From Neurospora tetraspora (Eukaryota > Ascomycota > Sordariomycetes > Sordariales > Sordariaceae), in NCBI RefSeq assembly GCF_033439725.1, contig NW_026944393.1, positions 434,001-498,000 on the forward strand: DNA of 64,000 nucleotides, given 5' to 3'. Position numbers and translations under genes: made by a program. Shown piece by piece: positions 52,079-63,671 of the stretch (the stretch's first letter is position 1; every line of letters starts with the position of its first letter). Under the pieces are notes generated by a model. It saw nothing but the letters and a program-made list of their open reading frames with translations. It was not told the DNA's origin and searched no databases.

Positions 52079-53311
52079 TTAAAGCATAGCAAAGACACCA
52101 ACGAGAAGGGTCATGCCAGCAACAGCAGCAGCCGACACGCCCTTGACGGAGGTAGCAGAGCCAGTAGCGACCGAGCTCTCAGCAGGGACAGTAGCGGTGA
52201 CGGGCTCAGAAGAGCTAGGACTGGAAGTAGAGCCAGACTTCTCGGCTTCGGGAGAAGAAGAGCCGGAAGCAGAGCTAGAAGGAGCCGAGACACCAGTGCC
52301 GGTAGCAGTAGAGGTAGACTTGGCACCGGAGCTGGAGGCCTTGGGGGTGGTCTTGAAGGTGGAAGGGCAGGTGAGGTCGAAGTGGGGAGTGGTGGAGAGG
52401 TTGTCGGTGATAGCGAACTTCATCTCGTTGTCCGGGTTCGAGTCACGGAGGTTGTACCAGAAAGTGGGGACCTTGCCAAACAGCTTGCGGCAGCCGACCT
52501 CCTGCCAGTAGAACTGCTGGTTCTTGACGGTAGCCTCGGCCTGGTCCCACGTCTGGCCGACGTAGGGCCAGCCCGTCTCGGTGACCCAGACGGGCTTGTC
52601 GCCGACGGCGGACCCGATGGCGTCAAAGGCGCGGTCGAACAGGTAGCCCGAGTTCTCAATGTTGTTGCCCTTGCCGTTCTCGTAGTACGGGTACTCGTCG
52701 ACGCCGACCCAGTCGACCGCGTCGATGACGGGCTTGTTGGTGCCGTTCACCCACACGTCCCACGTGTCGACGTGGCCGATGGGCACGTTGGCGATGGCGG
52801 TGCCCTGGAACGCCTTCTTCCAGTCGCCGATGAACTTGACGATCTCGGAGGGGCCGGCACCGACGCCCGACTTGTTCTGGATGCCCGTGACGGAAACACG
52901 GTACAGATCCTCGGAACCAATCGAGGCGCCGATGATCAGGTCCGTCAGCTTCTTGCCGTACGTGCTGATGGCCGTCTGGAGCGCCTTGATCTCGGGCTCG
53001 ATGGTGTCGGTGCCCGAGGCCCAGACACCCAAAAGGATCTTGGTGTTGGTCTCGATGGCGGCCTCGAAGGCCTCGATCGGCTCCGAAGTTTGGGAGTAGG
53101 CCTGGATGTTGGTGTACAGGCGCACGGCGTTGAAGGTGCCGGGGGCGTTCTTGAGGTTTTGGGCGGTGGTGAACTCTTGCACCCAGTCCTTCTTGAACTT
53201 GGCTGAGCGGTCGGCGAGCGTGTTGCCCGAGTTGAAACCGAGGTAGGCTTCGGCGGATACACCGGAAGCGAGGAGGGCGGCGGCGCCGGCGATGATTTCG
53301 GTAGCGCGCAT
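52079..53311 (-). CDS. GPI-anchored glucan endo-1,3-beta-glucosidase, GH17
   Basis: Single exon, 410 aa from MRATEII (an upstream in-frame Met at 53404 would precede the signal peptide and is less likely). Signal peptide about 1-20 (ALLASGVSA). The GH17 domain covers about residues 21-310: YLGFNSGN, RLYTNIQAY, LLGVWAS, IIGASIGSEDLYR (acid/base Glu), VDWVGVDEYPYYE, VWVTETGWPYVG (nucleophile Glu). A Ser/Thr/Ala-rich stalk and a C-terminal hydrophobic tail (SAAAVAGMTLLVGVFAML) are the signature of a GPI anchor, so the enzyme sits at the plasma membrane or wall and remodels beta-1,3-glucan. It resembles EglC-type proteins. Codons are strongly GC-biased, suggesting good expression. Confidence 0.94.
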   Translation of the reverse strand: MRATEIIAGAAALLASGVSAEAYLGFNSGNTLADRSAKFKKDWVQEFTTAQNLKNAPGTFNAVRLYTNIQAYSQTSEPIEAFEAAIETNTKILLGVWASGTDTIEPEIKALQTAISTYGKKLTDLIIGASIGSEDLYRVSVTGIQNKSGVGAGPSEIVKFIGDWKKAFQGTAIANVPIGHVDTWDVWVNGTNKPVIDAVDWVGVDEYPYYENGKGNNIENSGYLFDRAFDAIGSAVGDKPVWVTETGWPYVGQTWDQAEATVKNQQFYWQEVGCRKLFGKVPTFWYNLRDSNPDNEMKFAITDNLSTTPHFDLTCPSTFKTTPKASSSGAKSTSTATGTGVSAPSSSASGSSSPEAEKSGSTSSPSSSEPVTATVPAESSVATGSATSVKGVSAAAVAGMTLLVGVFAML

Positions 53312-55275
53312 TATGTTGGTTGTGTGTGATCGAATGTGCTCGAGGGGCTGTTTGTTGATTCGTGAAAGAGTGGCGGGTTTCCAACTGTTGTTATATCCAG
53401 GCAATAACGAATGTCTGTCCTACAAATTTGTGGACTGGTTTGGGCTGGATAGATGGGATGGAAGGAAGGGTGGATGGGATGACGAAGAGAGAAAAGATGG
53501 GATGGAAGGAAGCGGGAAGGGAAGGGTAAAAAGATGAAGAGTAAAAAGAACGAACAAAGACAGACCCGGCCAAGTTCAGCTGAAGATGCACCCACTGCAG
53601 GCAAAACGCAGGAACAGGCAGGGAACAAGGCACTGTGCCGCGGCCCTGGAACATGGAAACCGGCAACTGGAATGGTGACGGAAGCAACGATTGGAAGAAT
53701 GGAACACCACTGTGGGGAACCGCCCTGTGGGTCAGCCAATGGGCCGAAATTGCCAGTACGCAAGGGGCCCTGTTGTTTTCTGTTCGCTGGAAAGACAAAT
53801 TACATGGGACCCCGTTTACCCGTCCTGACCACGGCCAGAGGTCTCATTAATTCTGCCACAGGCGAGAGTGTCGGTGACTGCGATTGGACAATGGCAAGGA
53901 AAACAACACGATGTGATTCGTGCGCTCAGGGGCAATGACCCATCTGATTGGGTCTCTTGGTCCGTGAATCTGACACTGCCACGCCGTCTTGGCACCCCAT
54001 TTGCACCCCATATTCATAATGGCGCTCCTCCACCGGCCTCCTGATGCACCCGGGATCGTCCTCTCGCTTGTGGCGTCTAATCGAAAACACGAGCCTGGTC
54101 CTGAATCTTGGGGTCCGAAGTCCAGACTGTGTTGTTCATTGATGCCCCTTTGTTGGTTTCGATCTCGTGGTCATCACCAGCGGTTATACCCGTTCGTACC
54201 AAGACACCAGAGGCAGAGCGAGATGAAGAGGTTTCTGTTCTCTTCGTATTCAAAACCCTCATCTGCTCACCAGGACATTCAAAGTCCAACCGAATCAGAC
54301 GAACCGAGTCCAATCCAGCTCCAGAGATCCAGTCACAAGGCCTCGCTCTCCTCGGGAGAACCGAACACTAGAAGAACCTTGCACCTCCCATTTCCCAGCA
54401 TTACAAAAATAGCGCTGCTGTGGATATTGCTTAGTTAGCTCAGATACCGGTCGGATCCCTGCCCGTGTTCGCAGCTTCTGGCCTTCGGATGCGAAAAGCC
54501 GGTCGGCAGTTCCAGGGTCAATTGTGTTCTTCCGTTGTCTTGGGTCAAATTGTTTTGGTCGTTGTCGTTGCTGTTCCTTGTTTGGTGCTGCGTCGCGCTG
54601 TAATGTTGATGGCTGCGTGATGGATTGAAGGATGTCATCCATATAGAAGAACAATACATACCATGGTTCAATGAGGCGATGAGTATTTGTTTGTTTGCTG
54701 ATGGCATTTGATGAATGGTAAACCGAGGTTGATGCCGTCGGTCTCCGTCAACAACAACAATCGGAATCAGCCCTATCAACATTGAACAGAGACCCCTGTC
54801 TCCACCTGCTGTGCAGTTGGCAGCTTGGTGTTGATGCGCTGCAGTGCAGTGCACTTCTTCCAGGGCACTTCTTGGCTGTCAAACCCGCACAAGTTGGCAA
54901 CACCACTGCATGCATCTCGGTCGGTCGCGACAACACCGCACCATGTACGAGATGGCTTGGGCGATTTTTAAGTTGAAGACCAGACCATGAAGCTCAAATG
55001 TGCGACGAGTCAAGCCCTATCAAGCGATAGATATGGCAGTCAAATGGCCAGATGGGATGACATAAACCGTGACGGTGGCGTGTCGTCATCAGACCACCGA
55101 AAGATACCAAAGCTCAACATCACCTTATCTCCCGCAAGGAAGGTTGATACAAAGAAAATAAAGATGGGATACAACCTCAATTCTTTGTGTATTTCGAGTA
55201 ACCAAGCACGACAGAGACCATCATACTGGACTGTCTGTCATACCGACTGGCAGCACCAACGATTGAACATACATC
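53312..55275. other. 2-kb divergent intergenic region
   Basis: Between the GH17 gene and the P-loop protein gene, carrying both promoters. Short frames only; purine-rich runs at about 53450-53530. Confidence 0.5.
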
Positions 55276-57264
55276 ATGGGCGACGAAACTACCAATTATC
55301 CCATGGTCAAATTGACGCCGCCTTCGCAGTTCCTTGCACCATGCCCCAAGTTCAGGGTGTTGGTATTGGGAAATCCGGAATCGACCAAGCAGGAACTATT
55401 TTCGAGGGTGTTTGGTGTTGATCTTGAGAAGGTTTGTCTCCTTCCATCGCATCGATCGCATCCCAATTATCATGCCAAGCCCGCTGCCCGCGCTCTATCG
55501 ATCAATTCCACCATGTCCATCTCCCAGATCATCACCAAACAGCACAGCATCACTAACCAACCCATCTATCTTGCTTCCAACAGAAACTAGTATCAGAAGC
55601 CTTCTCCCCCACCCACGACATCAACGTCCCGCTAGACCTCCAAGGCCAAAACAACCATCTCGAAATCTTTTCCTCCCCCAACTTTTTTGGCCCTACCACC
55701 TCCACCTCCTTTTCTTCACCCTTCGACTCCTCCCTCGAGTCCGACCCCTCCTACACCCTCGCCTCCCAAACCCTCCGCACCGTCTCCCAATTCATCTCCT
55801 CGCACACCTCCCTCTCCCAAATCGAATCAGTCGCCCCGGACGTTATTACGTCCGACACCCGCCTCCATTGCATCTGGTACTGCGTTTCGGCCGCCGACCC
55901 TTCCCGGCCTATCTCTCCGGTAGAGGAATACTTCTTCCACCACCTGTCACAAATCGTCCCGCTACATGTACCGGTTTTGTTGTTGTTTACCAAGTACGAT
56001 GAGTTCGTGAGTCAAGTGCAGCTGGACTGGATCCGGTCGGCGCAGGAGAAGGGGATGAGTAAAGTTGCTGTGGCGCATATATTGAGGGACTTGGTGGCGA
56101 AGAGGTTTGAGGATACGATTGGGAGGAAGTGGGGGGAGGTGTTGAGGGGGGTTGATTCGGGGATTGAAGAGAAAAAGAGGGACAAGAGGAGGGATAGTGG
56201 GTTTGGGTTTGGGTATGGAGGGAGTGATCGGGAGGTTGTGCTGCATGTGAAGGGTGAGGAGGAAAATGCAAGTAAGAGGGAGGTGGTAAGGGTTTTGGTT
56301 GGGGGAGGGGGGGAAAGTGAGCAGGATTGGGGAGGGGAGCCGGCTTGGGGGGAGGAGTTGGCGGGGGTGGAGGGGGGCGGGTATGGCGAGTTGGTGAAGA
56401 GGACACTGGAGGGGTTGAGGGAGAGTAAGGAGGTGAGGAGGGCGTTTGCGGCTGCTCAGAGGTGTTTAGCTGGTGTTAGTTCGGAGTGTAAGTTCTTCTG
56501 CCTGACCTTGGGAAGGTGACGACGACGACATGCTGGATACTGACAGAGACGGATTAGTCGCAGCAGAACTAGCATCCACCTACTTCGCCGTCGACACCGG
56601 GCACGCCCGCAAGCTCCACGGCGTCGACGTGCGCGACATCATGCCCAACTTCTACGCCAAAGCCGTCCAGCTCTTCAACCTGCGCGACGTCTCATCCGTG
56701 CTCGACGACCCGACCCTTTTGATTCGCATCCTCGAAGCCACCTTTGGCATGCACCAGCGGATCCTCGTCGACGAGTCCTTGTCCCACTCCTCCACCGAAC
56801 CAAGCATCTTCCTCGGCCTCTCCCCGCACGAACGCGCAGTCATGCTCGCCCAAGCCATGGCAGCCGTCATTTTGTTCCTACACAAACTCGCCGACGTGCA
56901 ATGGCCTCACCGCGACAATTTGCGCGGCATCTTGCCACCGGCAACCATAACGGCCAGGGACGTGCAGCGCGTCATCCACGAGATCGAGGTGGGGACCGAA
57001 AAGAGGGAATTGCTAGAAGAGATCGAGAGCAGTCCGGTTTTCACGAGCTGTAGGATGCGCAAGGAGGTGGCGGATTTGATTCACAGAGCGGTGGAGAAGG
57101 CGGATAAAGGCGCGGCGTCGCATTTTACACGGGAGGAGAGGGCCCGGGGCGTGTTGATGGTGGATGATTCGGACTTGCAGGAGATAAGCCTGGCGTTTGT
57201 TAATGATAAGGGACAGGATGATATGGTGCTGCCGAATGGGTTGAGGATATTGCCGTTGAATTGA
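55276..57264 (+). CDS. P-loop GTPase-like protein with degenerate G1 motif
   Basis: Exons 55276-55431, 55584-56487 and 56549-57264, introns 55432-55583 and 56488-56548, giving 591 aa. The second acceptor is CAGAG, chosen because the nearer CAG would create a TAG stop. The N-terminus KFRVLVLGNPESTKQELFSRVFG has the strand-loop-helix of a small GTPase but lacks the GxxGxGK[ST] consensus. There is no clear DxxG. LHCIWYCVSA and VPVLLLFTKYDEFV (NKxD-like TKYD) occupy the normal later positions of fungal Era-like G domains. A glycine/charged linker (about 320-370) and a helical C-terminal half (LLEEIESSPVFTSCRMRKEVADLIHRAVEKAD) follow. It probably binds nucleotide weakly or not at all. Strand-composition skew shifts sharply at about 56040. 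Confidence 0.7.
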
Positions 57265-58266
57265 CCATGTGATGATTGAGGAGGGCAGCGAGACGGATTT
57301 GTTGGGGGTAGGATCGGGGATTGGACTGGAACGGGATTTGGGTTCGGGATTTTCAGGGTATCATTCAGGATTGGAAATCGGGAGCTTCGAACTTACATGC
57401 ATCCGAACTGCTGAATGCATCCAAGAGAAAACTGCAATTGGAACCTCATTGAATCGCCGTGCAAGAAGGAACATAGCAAAGATCAAAAGGAATTGATGAA
57501 AAAGGAAGCCAAGGAAAAAAAAAAGAACCAGGGAAGAAAAACCAGACCGTGATGGAGGAGCGTGCAGAGGTGCAAAAAGCAAAAGAAGGTCTCTCCCGCC
57601 GGGAATTGAACCCGGGTCTCGAGCGAATCGAACTGATGTTCAAGCTTGACAAGCTCACATACTGACCACTATACTACGGAAGATTCGCAAGTGTGGGCAC
57701 CTGCCGTAGCTGATTGTTGGAAGAGGGGTCCGGTTAGTGGGCTTATGAGTGTGTTGAAAAGATTCCGCCCGTTCCCACCATCATCTTGGCGTTTTCAACG
57801 TCACTTCATTACAGGCGATCTGATTTCCAGCGACACTTTTCTTGTTCAAGCTTGTTGACGTTAAGACCATGTTAAAAACCACAAAAGACCGAACCTGCAC
57901 GGCATCCAAAATCGTTGCCAGATCAAGAAGTCCTCTTATCTCGGAGCTCATGCAGCGATATCGACCCCTCATTCTCTCCCATCCGCATCACCACCATTCC
58001 GAGGGGTATCTTATCGGCGCCCATATCTTATCACTTACACGCAAGAATTCGGATCGGTTCCCCAATCACGGTCTAGATTGGTCGCACAACAAGACCGATA
58101 GCGGTTAGCGATGAACCGGATCGGCATATGATAGGTCTGGTAGGGCGTATGATGTCCTCGCCGCAGCTGGACATCGAAGCTTCGGATATTGATGGGTGGT
58201 TGATGGAGATAGAGTATGGTTTGGCGGGGTGGACGTCACTTGATTGATATTAGGGAGATATAACTG
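57265..58266. other. Intergenic, contains tRNA-Asp
   Basis: Apart from the tRNA at 57592-57683 nothing is recognised. Confidence 0.5.
57592..57683 (-). tRNA. tRNA-Asp (GTC) with intron
   Basis: Minus strand: acceptor TCTTCCG / CGGGAGA, A box TAGTATAGTGG, anticodon stem TGAGC / GCTCG, T arm CCGGGTTCAATTCCCGG. The loop reads TTGTCA before an intron of about 21 nt at the canonical site one base after the anticodon GTC. Mature length about 71 nt. Confidence 0.9.
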
Positions 58267-59855
58267 ATGCGGTTCAACGACAGCTGGACAACAACAGTCA
58301 TCAACAGTTCAGACGTCTTCAACACCTCTGATACCATGTTGTCCAGCAAAATACTGGGCGTCTCGACAGCCCACATCTCAGTGGCAGGCGCCGTAGTCTG
58401 TATCATCCTCTTCACACTCCAGCGCTTTCTCACTGTCCGATGGAAAGGAAGGGAACGGAAACCGAGCATCGCAATCAGCAAGGAGAAAGAGAAGGTCAAA
58501 CCTGATCTGCCGTATCTGCTACAATTTCCCCCCTCACGACGACATGTCCTCGCTACGCTTCCCGAATTCGACAAGGCAGATGTACAAGCCATCGCACCCG
58601 AGATCCTCAAATCGCAAGCATTACCAACGGTTACGACACCCGACTTTGACAAAGAGGGCTTCTACACACCTACCGGCTTTTCAACCCAGGACATCAAGAA
58701 ACTCGGACGCTTCCCCGACTACGCAGCCTTGAGTGGTGTCCGCGATCCGAATCCCGTCCCGGAAAACTGGGACATTACCAAAGCCAAGTTCCGACCTTAC
58801 CGTCCTTTTCGCTGGGGATATCATCAGCACATGGGTTCGTTCTCTTCCTTCCCCTCTCTCCCTGTTGACGGTCTCAACTGACATCACCAGCCCTCATGAA
58901 ATACGACCCAGACTGGTGGGTCGAGCTCACCTCCTCCTACCACACCATCATGTCCACCCGCCGCTCCCTCCTCACCCAACACGGCTCCCGCATCTTCTTC
59001 CAAAACCCCTGCGCCACACACGCCTGCCGCGAACTAATGGAGATGGTCCTCTCCTTCCTGTGCAAGCGGTACCCGATGCACTTTTCTTTTTCTTCAGATC
59101 AATCCCTCTTCCACAACAACCTCCTCTCCACCACCACCAATTTACTCCAAACCGACCCCTTACAAGTCCTCTTCGACAACGTCCCCGAAGACTACGCCGT
59201 CATGATGCGCAACGAAACAGATGGGTTATATTATCTGAGAGCAGCAATCGTTTGTTCAAGCGTAGGCTGGTACGTCGCTCAACACCGCGACGCCCCGCTC
59301 AAGACCATCCATACACACGTGCCCGATTACGAGTCCAAGATGGCATTTAGCATGGACCGGTGGTTTAGCAAGTTATCCACTGAGGCGCCGGTGAGCAGAT
59401 GTTCGTGGGGCTTGGAAGACTGGGAAGCGTTTCACACCTCTCCCGACCCTGACGCTTCTTCGGGGGAATGGAACCGGTCCGCGTTTAACGGTAGGGAAGA
59501 AGAAGTGACGGTTGGCGATATTAAGCTTAGGTGTGACGCGCAGACTTTGAGGAGGTTACCGGTTAGTGGGGCGGTGGTGTTTAATTTCAAGGCCATCTTT
59601 TGGGACTTGGACGAGTTGAGAAACGAAAGGTTTGTGCCACAGTTGTTGGCCAAGATGTTGAAGGAGGGGAAGCGGGATCTGATTGGGTATAAGTGTGAGG
59701 AACATGTGAGGCAGGTGGCGATGAGGGCGTTGGGGGCGTGGGCGGAGGAGCAAGTTGGGAAGGGGTGGGTGCCGCGGGAATGGGAGGTCGGGACGCTGGA
59801 GGAGAGTCCGTTTTTTCCGGGGTGGGAGGGGAAGTGGAGACTTTTTGACTTTTGA
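58267..59855 (+). CDS. DUF3445 protein, haem-dependent oxidative N-demethylase type
   Basis: Exons 58267-58834 and 58891-59855, intron 58835-58890 (GTTCGT...CCAG, phase 1), 510 aa. A membrane segment at about residues 36-55 (HISVAGAVVCIILFTLQRFL) precedes the catalytic domain. The domain opens with KFRPYRPFRWGYHQHMALMKYDPDWWVEL and continues with RYPMHFSF, DPLQVLFDNVPEDYAVMM, YYLRAAIVCSSVGWY, LKTIHTHVPDYESKM, the order of the DUF3445 / HODM family. Known members oxidatively demethylate amines with a haem; the substrate here is unknown. These proteins are often mislabelled as mannosyltransferases in fungi. The upstream Met is used, and another Met at codon 24 would also keep the anchor. Confidence 0.85.
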
Positions 59856-60315
59856 GGTGGGAAGGAGAAGAGGGTGTTTTACTCGTGTTGGGGATGAGGG
59901 GTAATTCGCGGAATGTGTTAGGAAGGCCTGTACCTTTTGTGTGTTAATGTGTGCTGGAGAGACACGGTCGCTTAGCACTTATTGCTGTCGTTCTTATCAA
60001 CCTGCATTTGCGTAGATGTCCTGCAGGCTGCCTCTGCCTCTCAGACTGCGCGTCCAAGTTGCCAACCCAAATCTCGTCCTAGTCGCACTTCGGCCATTCC
60101 CCCTCCTTCCAATTCCTCAACCCAGAGACGCGCTTCGCATACAAACCCACCAGTCGCTTGCATTGACTCTTCTACCGTCAACTCGTCGACCACCAGTCAG
60201 TCCCGTTCTTCCCTTTGCTGTCCTCCACCAGAAGCAACTATTGTGAATTGTCGCATGCTTTACCCATCCCATCCCGTTCGTACAATCTGATTTCCACGAG
60301 AAGCTGACAATCACC
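59856..60315. other. Intergenic, no gene seen
   Basis: 460 bp between two same-strand genes; promoter of the HET-domain gene expected. Confidence 0.5.
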
Positions 60316-62090
60316 ATGGGCCAGTGCATGTCCAGCGTAGCTCCTTCACGCTCCAAGATGGCGACTCGCAAAGAATATGACTACGATAGTTCTCCCCTCC
60401 CCAAAGACGAGCGAATGATCCGACTCATCCAACTCCTCAAACGTGCTGACGACAGCGTCGTCTACGATGTCGTGCCCTTCCAGCTGGCGAACGCGCCCGG
60501 CTACGAAGCCATCTCGTACCGATGGGGCAGTCCAGAGCTGTCAAAGGTCGTCATCTATCTTGGTGATGCCCCTGACGCAGAACGGGCCATGAATTTTTTG
60601 CCCGTTTCTCGCAATACACGAAGCTTAGGTTCGAGTCTACTCAAACAATGATGCCGATGTTCGAGGCCTTGTTTCCGCATCTGAATCCTCTTTATGATCG
60701 GGCAAGCCGTGATGCATTCCTGCGCATGGTTACCCACGACTATTGGTCTAGGACTTGGGTCATCCAGGAAATCATCTGTGGAAAGCAGGTGTCCATACTC
60801 TATGGTGAGCACTACGTCGACTGGGAGTTGCTATCTTCCGCTGCCTTTCTTCTGAAGACGAAAAAAGACATGTCAAACATGCTCCTGGAGGGCTTTGATG
60901 AGGCAAGAAGCGCCGTGATACTATCGGCAGTTAGTTGCATATTCAGTGTACGGCTACTTCAAAGAGTACTGGCTTCGGGATCACAGCTTCCCCTTTCTAC
61001 CATCCTACTGAATACAGGTTATTCCGAAGCTTCACTGCCGCAAGACAAGGTTGTTGCCCTTGTGGGCCTGAGCAGTGATGCTGACCACCCTGACCTCCAA
61101 CCCAACCACGAGCTGGCAGTTGAACAGGTATACCAAAAGGTAACGACCCACAGTCTCCGGCAAGGTAGCTTTGCTCTTTTGAGTATTGCAGGTCTAGCCA
61201 ACCGCGAACTTTACGGGTCAACAATCTCTGGCCTGCCTTCGTGGGTCCCAGACTTCTCCTCATCTGGTCTCCTGCCCAGTCTTGACCATCCATTTTGGCC
61301 ATACCGCTCTGGAGGACCGTGGGCAGAAGCAAATATCGTGATTGAAAACGAATACGATGCTCCACTCCCTAACCGTCTCGGTGTGAAGGGCATGGTTATC
61401 GGACGCATAGCTGTCATGTCCACGCTCCATGTCCAACCATCCCGCTGGAAAGCGTTCAGTCTGAGTGACACTAGATCTACGATGGATTGGTCGAGTCGCA
61501 GTGCTAATGAGGGGTCAATAAACTACATCGGCGAGCAATTACAACCGGAATCGGACTTTCACTACGAAATATGGGAGATGGTTCCGGCACACTGCCCAGA
61601 GCCGTACCTATTGCCAAACGGGGTCTCGATGCCACTCCATGAAGCGCTCTTCCGGACAGTGGTGGGGAACATGGACATGGAACACGAAATAACGTATCCG
61701 GCACCCGAAGAATTGGGGAGAGGGTATGCGGTATTTCAAAGTGCGTGTAAGGCGCTGAGAAGAGGAGACTTCGCTTCAAGGGTAAAGGAACTTCAAGCGA
61801 ATCGGTGGGACTGGCACTGCTTTCACAAAGTCATATCCCGGATGAGGAAAACTACCTGTCCCTTTGTAGTGACAGATGAAGGGCACATGGGCGCCGTAGT
61901 AGCTGGTGCCAAAGTCGGAGACCTCGTTTGCATTTTCCGTGGGGCGAAAGTTCCTTATATCCTCCGCCCTAATAAGGATGACGACCAAGGAACGATGCAG
62001 CTGGTTTGTCCTTCGTATATACACGGTTTCATGGACGGCGAGGCGATAGAGTGTGGAAAGTATGAGGAGACATGGATCCAGATTGTCTGA
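60316..62090 (+). pseudogene. HET-domain (heterokaryon incompatibility-like) gene, core deleted and frame broken
   Basis: The first frame (60316-60651) has the HET opening IRLIQLL...GYEAISYRWGSPEL, then jumps to KVVIYLGDAPDAERAMNFL. HET domains normally have some 60-80 residues between these, including the invariant [LV]WIDAxCINQ stretch, so an in-frame deletion has removed the core. The frame stops at 60649-60651. The second frame (60648-62090, 480 codons) continues with FLRMVTHDYWSRTWVIQEIICGKQVSILYG, LPQDKVVALVGLSSDADHPDLQPNHELAVEQVY and the C-terminal region to HGFMDGEAIE. The two overlap by four bases (ATGA), a +1 type break or an unrecognised intron. The second frame could still be translated from its own ATG. 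HET proteins trigger cell death upon non-self fusion; this copy is unlikely to do so. Confidence 0.78.
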
Positions 62091-63671
62091 TGATCTATGG
62101 ATATAAACACCTTCAGGTACGTGTGCATGCTCTCATCTCTCATGTCTCCAGTTGGACACCGGAGGAGGAGCTGATCACAGACCATCAGCGTGAACTTTGT
62201 GCTACGGTTAACACATGGCAAGCTGTTGAACCTGGGCCTACTTGAAGCGGAGAATACAAACCTCTTGAAGAATGGTTGCGAACACGTGGGGAGTGTTACC
62301 CTCTGTTCAACGAAAGGGCCTTCGTATCTTAGCTTCACGTCACCCAAAGCTGGCGAAACAATGTGTTCGGTCCCGAGTAGTAACCGAAGACAGTTCGTTA
62401 ACAGCTTCCAAGTTGTTCAGGTTCACAAGCAGGCCAATCGAGAGCTTTATCTTCAAACTCCACGGATCTTCCCGGCGTTGCAGCCTCAAGTCTCGTGCAT
62501 GAGATCCGAATATCGTTCGAAAGAAGCTTCTGCTAGGAAAGTTTACGCTGACACGCGCGGAAGCCGTGGAACTGGACGATAAGGCGGGTTTAGGCTAGCT
62601 TCCACGGTTGGTTGCTGTCCTGGTTGCCGTCGAGTTCCACCACATCCAAGGCCTATTCGTACGTCTTGATGCACCTATCAGATCTCCGCCCCTGACTTCA
62701 AGCTCGCTGTCCAACGTACTCCCATGTCGCGGCCCGCACCATTAACCTCTTACAAGGCGTCTATACCCGAAACAGCTCAAACTCTCGCAGTGCGGGATGA
62801 AGGGCACCGATGACTGATGAACTCGCAGTGCTGAGGAAGCCAATCTCCAGAGAGTCAATGTCCGGCGCCACAGGTAACGCCTCCCGGAGGACTTGCACCG
62901 GTTGGTGCTCTCTATGCATGGCTGACGTCCAGGAACCCGCTCGTCCGCGGTAGGGCAAAGTCATCAGGTTCAAAGACACAAGGGTAACGTGGGATACTCT
63001 AAGGCACAAACACAACGACTACCGCGGAGACTCGGAAATTGGCAATAGGCCTATCCCTCTTTGAGCGCGGGACAGAGGGCATATCTGTGCAGGCAGCGGT
63101 AAGGCAAGGCCGGGTCCTGTGCACTTGAATGTGTGTAAGTTAACGTGGTGGGCAATGTCCTCGAGTTTTCACTAACGGGACAGATACATCTGCTGGTGTA
63201 TGCGTGCTTACGGAGCGTCACGTTCTGCCCTGCCCGGCGCTTAAAGAGGGATAGTCCTATTGCAAATTTCGCGAGTCTCCCGAGTCTCCGCGGTAAGCCT
63301 CTCCTAGGCTAGAAAAAATCGGTTCTGATGAGTAGAAGCGGTAGTGCCTTGGATAGACGGGCTCGGGTCATCAACACCTGCATCAAGGTATTAACCGGCG
63401 ACCGGACCACCGAAGACAGACCGAATCACCGAAAGCCTACTTTCGGGGCGCATATGTTCTTCTTAACGCCCAAGAACGAAAAACCCTGACTGTTTCAACT
63501 CTGCAGATCAAATTGCACCTCAGAAACATGCCTGCAACATGGAAACCATAAGGTAGTCTACCCCGATACTGCTCTGATATAAGTGAGGTTTCGTTTCCCT
63601 GAATTCTGATCCTCAAGGCCGAACCCTGGCCATGTTCATTTGATGCACGACGCCATTCACCATCAGTCAAC
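62091..63671. other. Intergenic, no gene seen
   Basis: 1.6 kb upstream of the MFS gene. Short frames only (130 codons at most, without motifs or bias). Confidence 0.5.

Noticed and set aside
51860-53206. 448-codon + strand frame rich in Gly, Ala, Arg and Val
   Set aside because: It is the antisense of the GH17 glucanase, whose signal peptide, catalytic motifs and GPI tail are on the minus strand; the open frame follows from GC-rich codon bias.
62190-62582. 130-codon + strand frame
   Set aside because: No recognisable motif, poor codon bias and no splice partners; left as intergenic.
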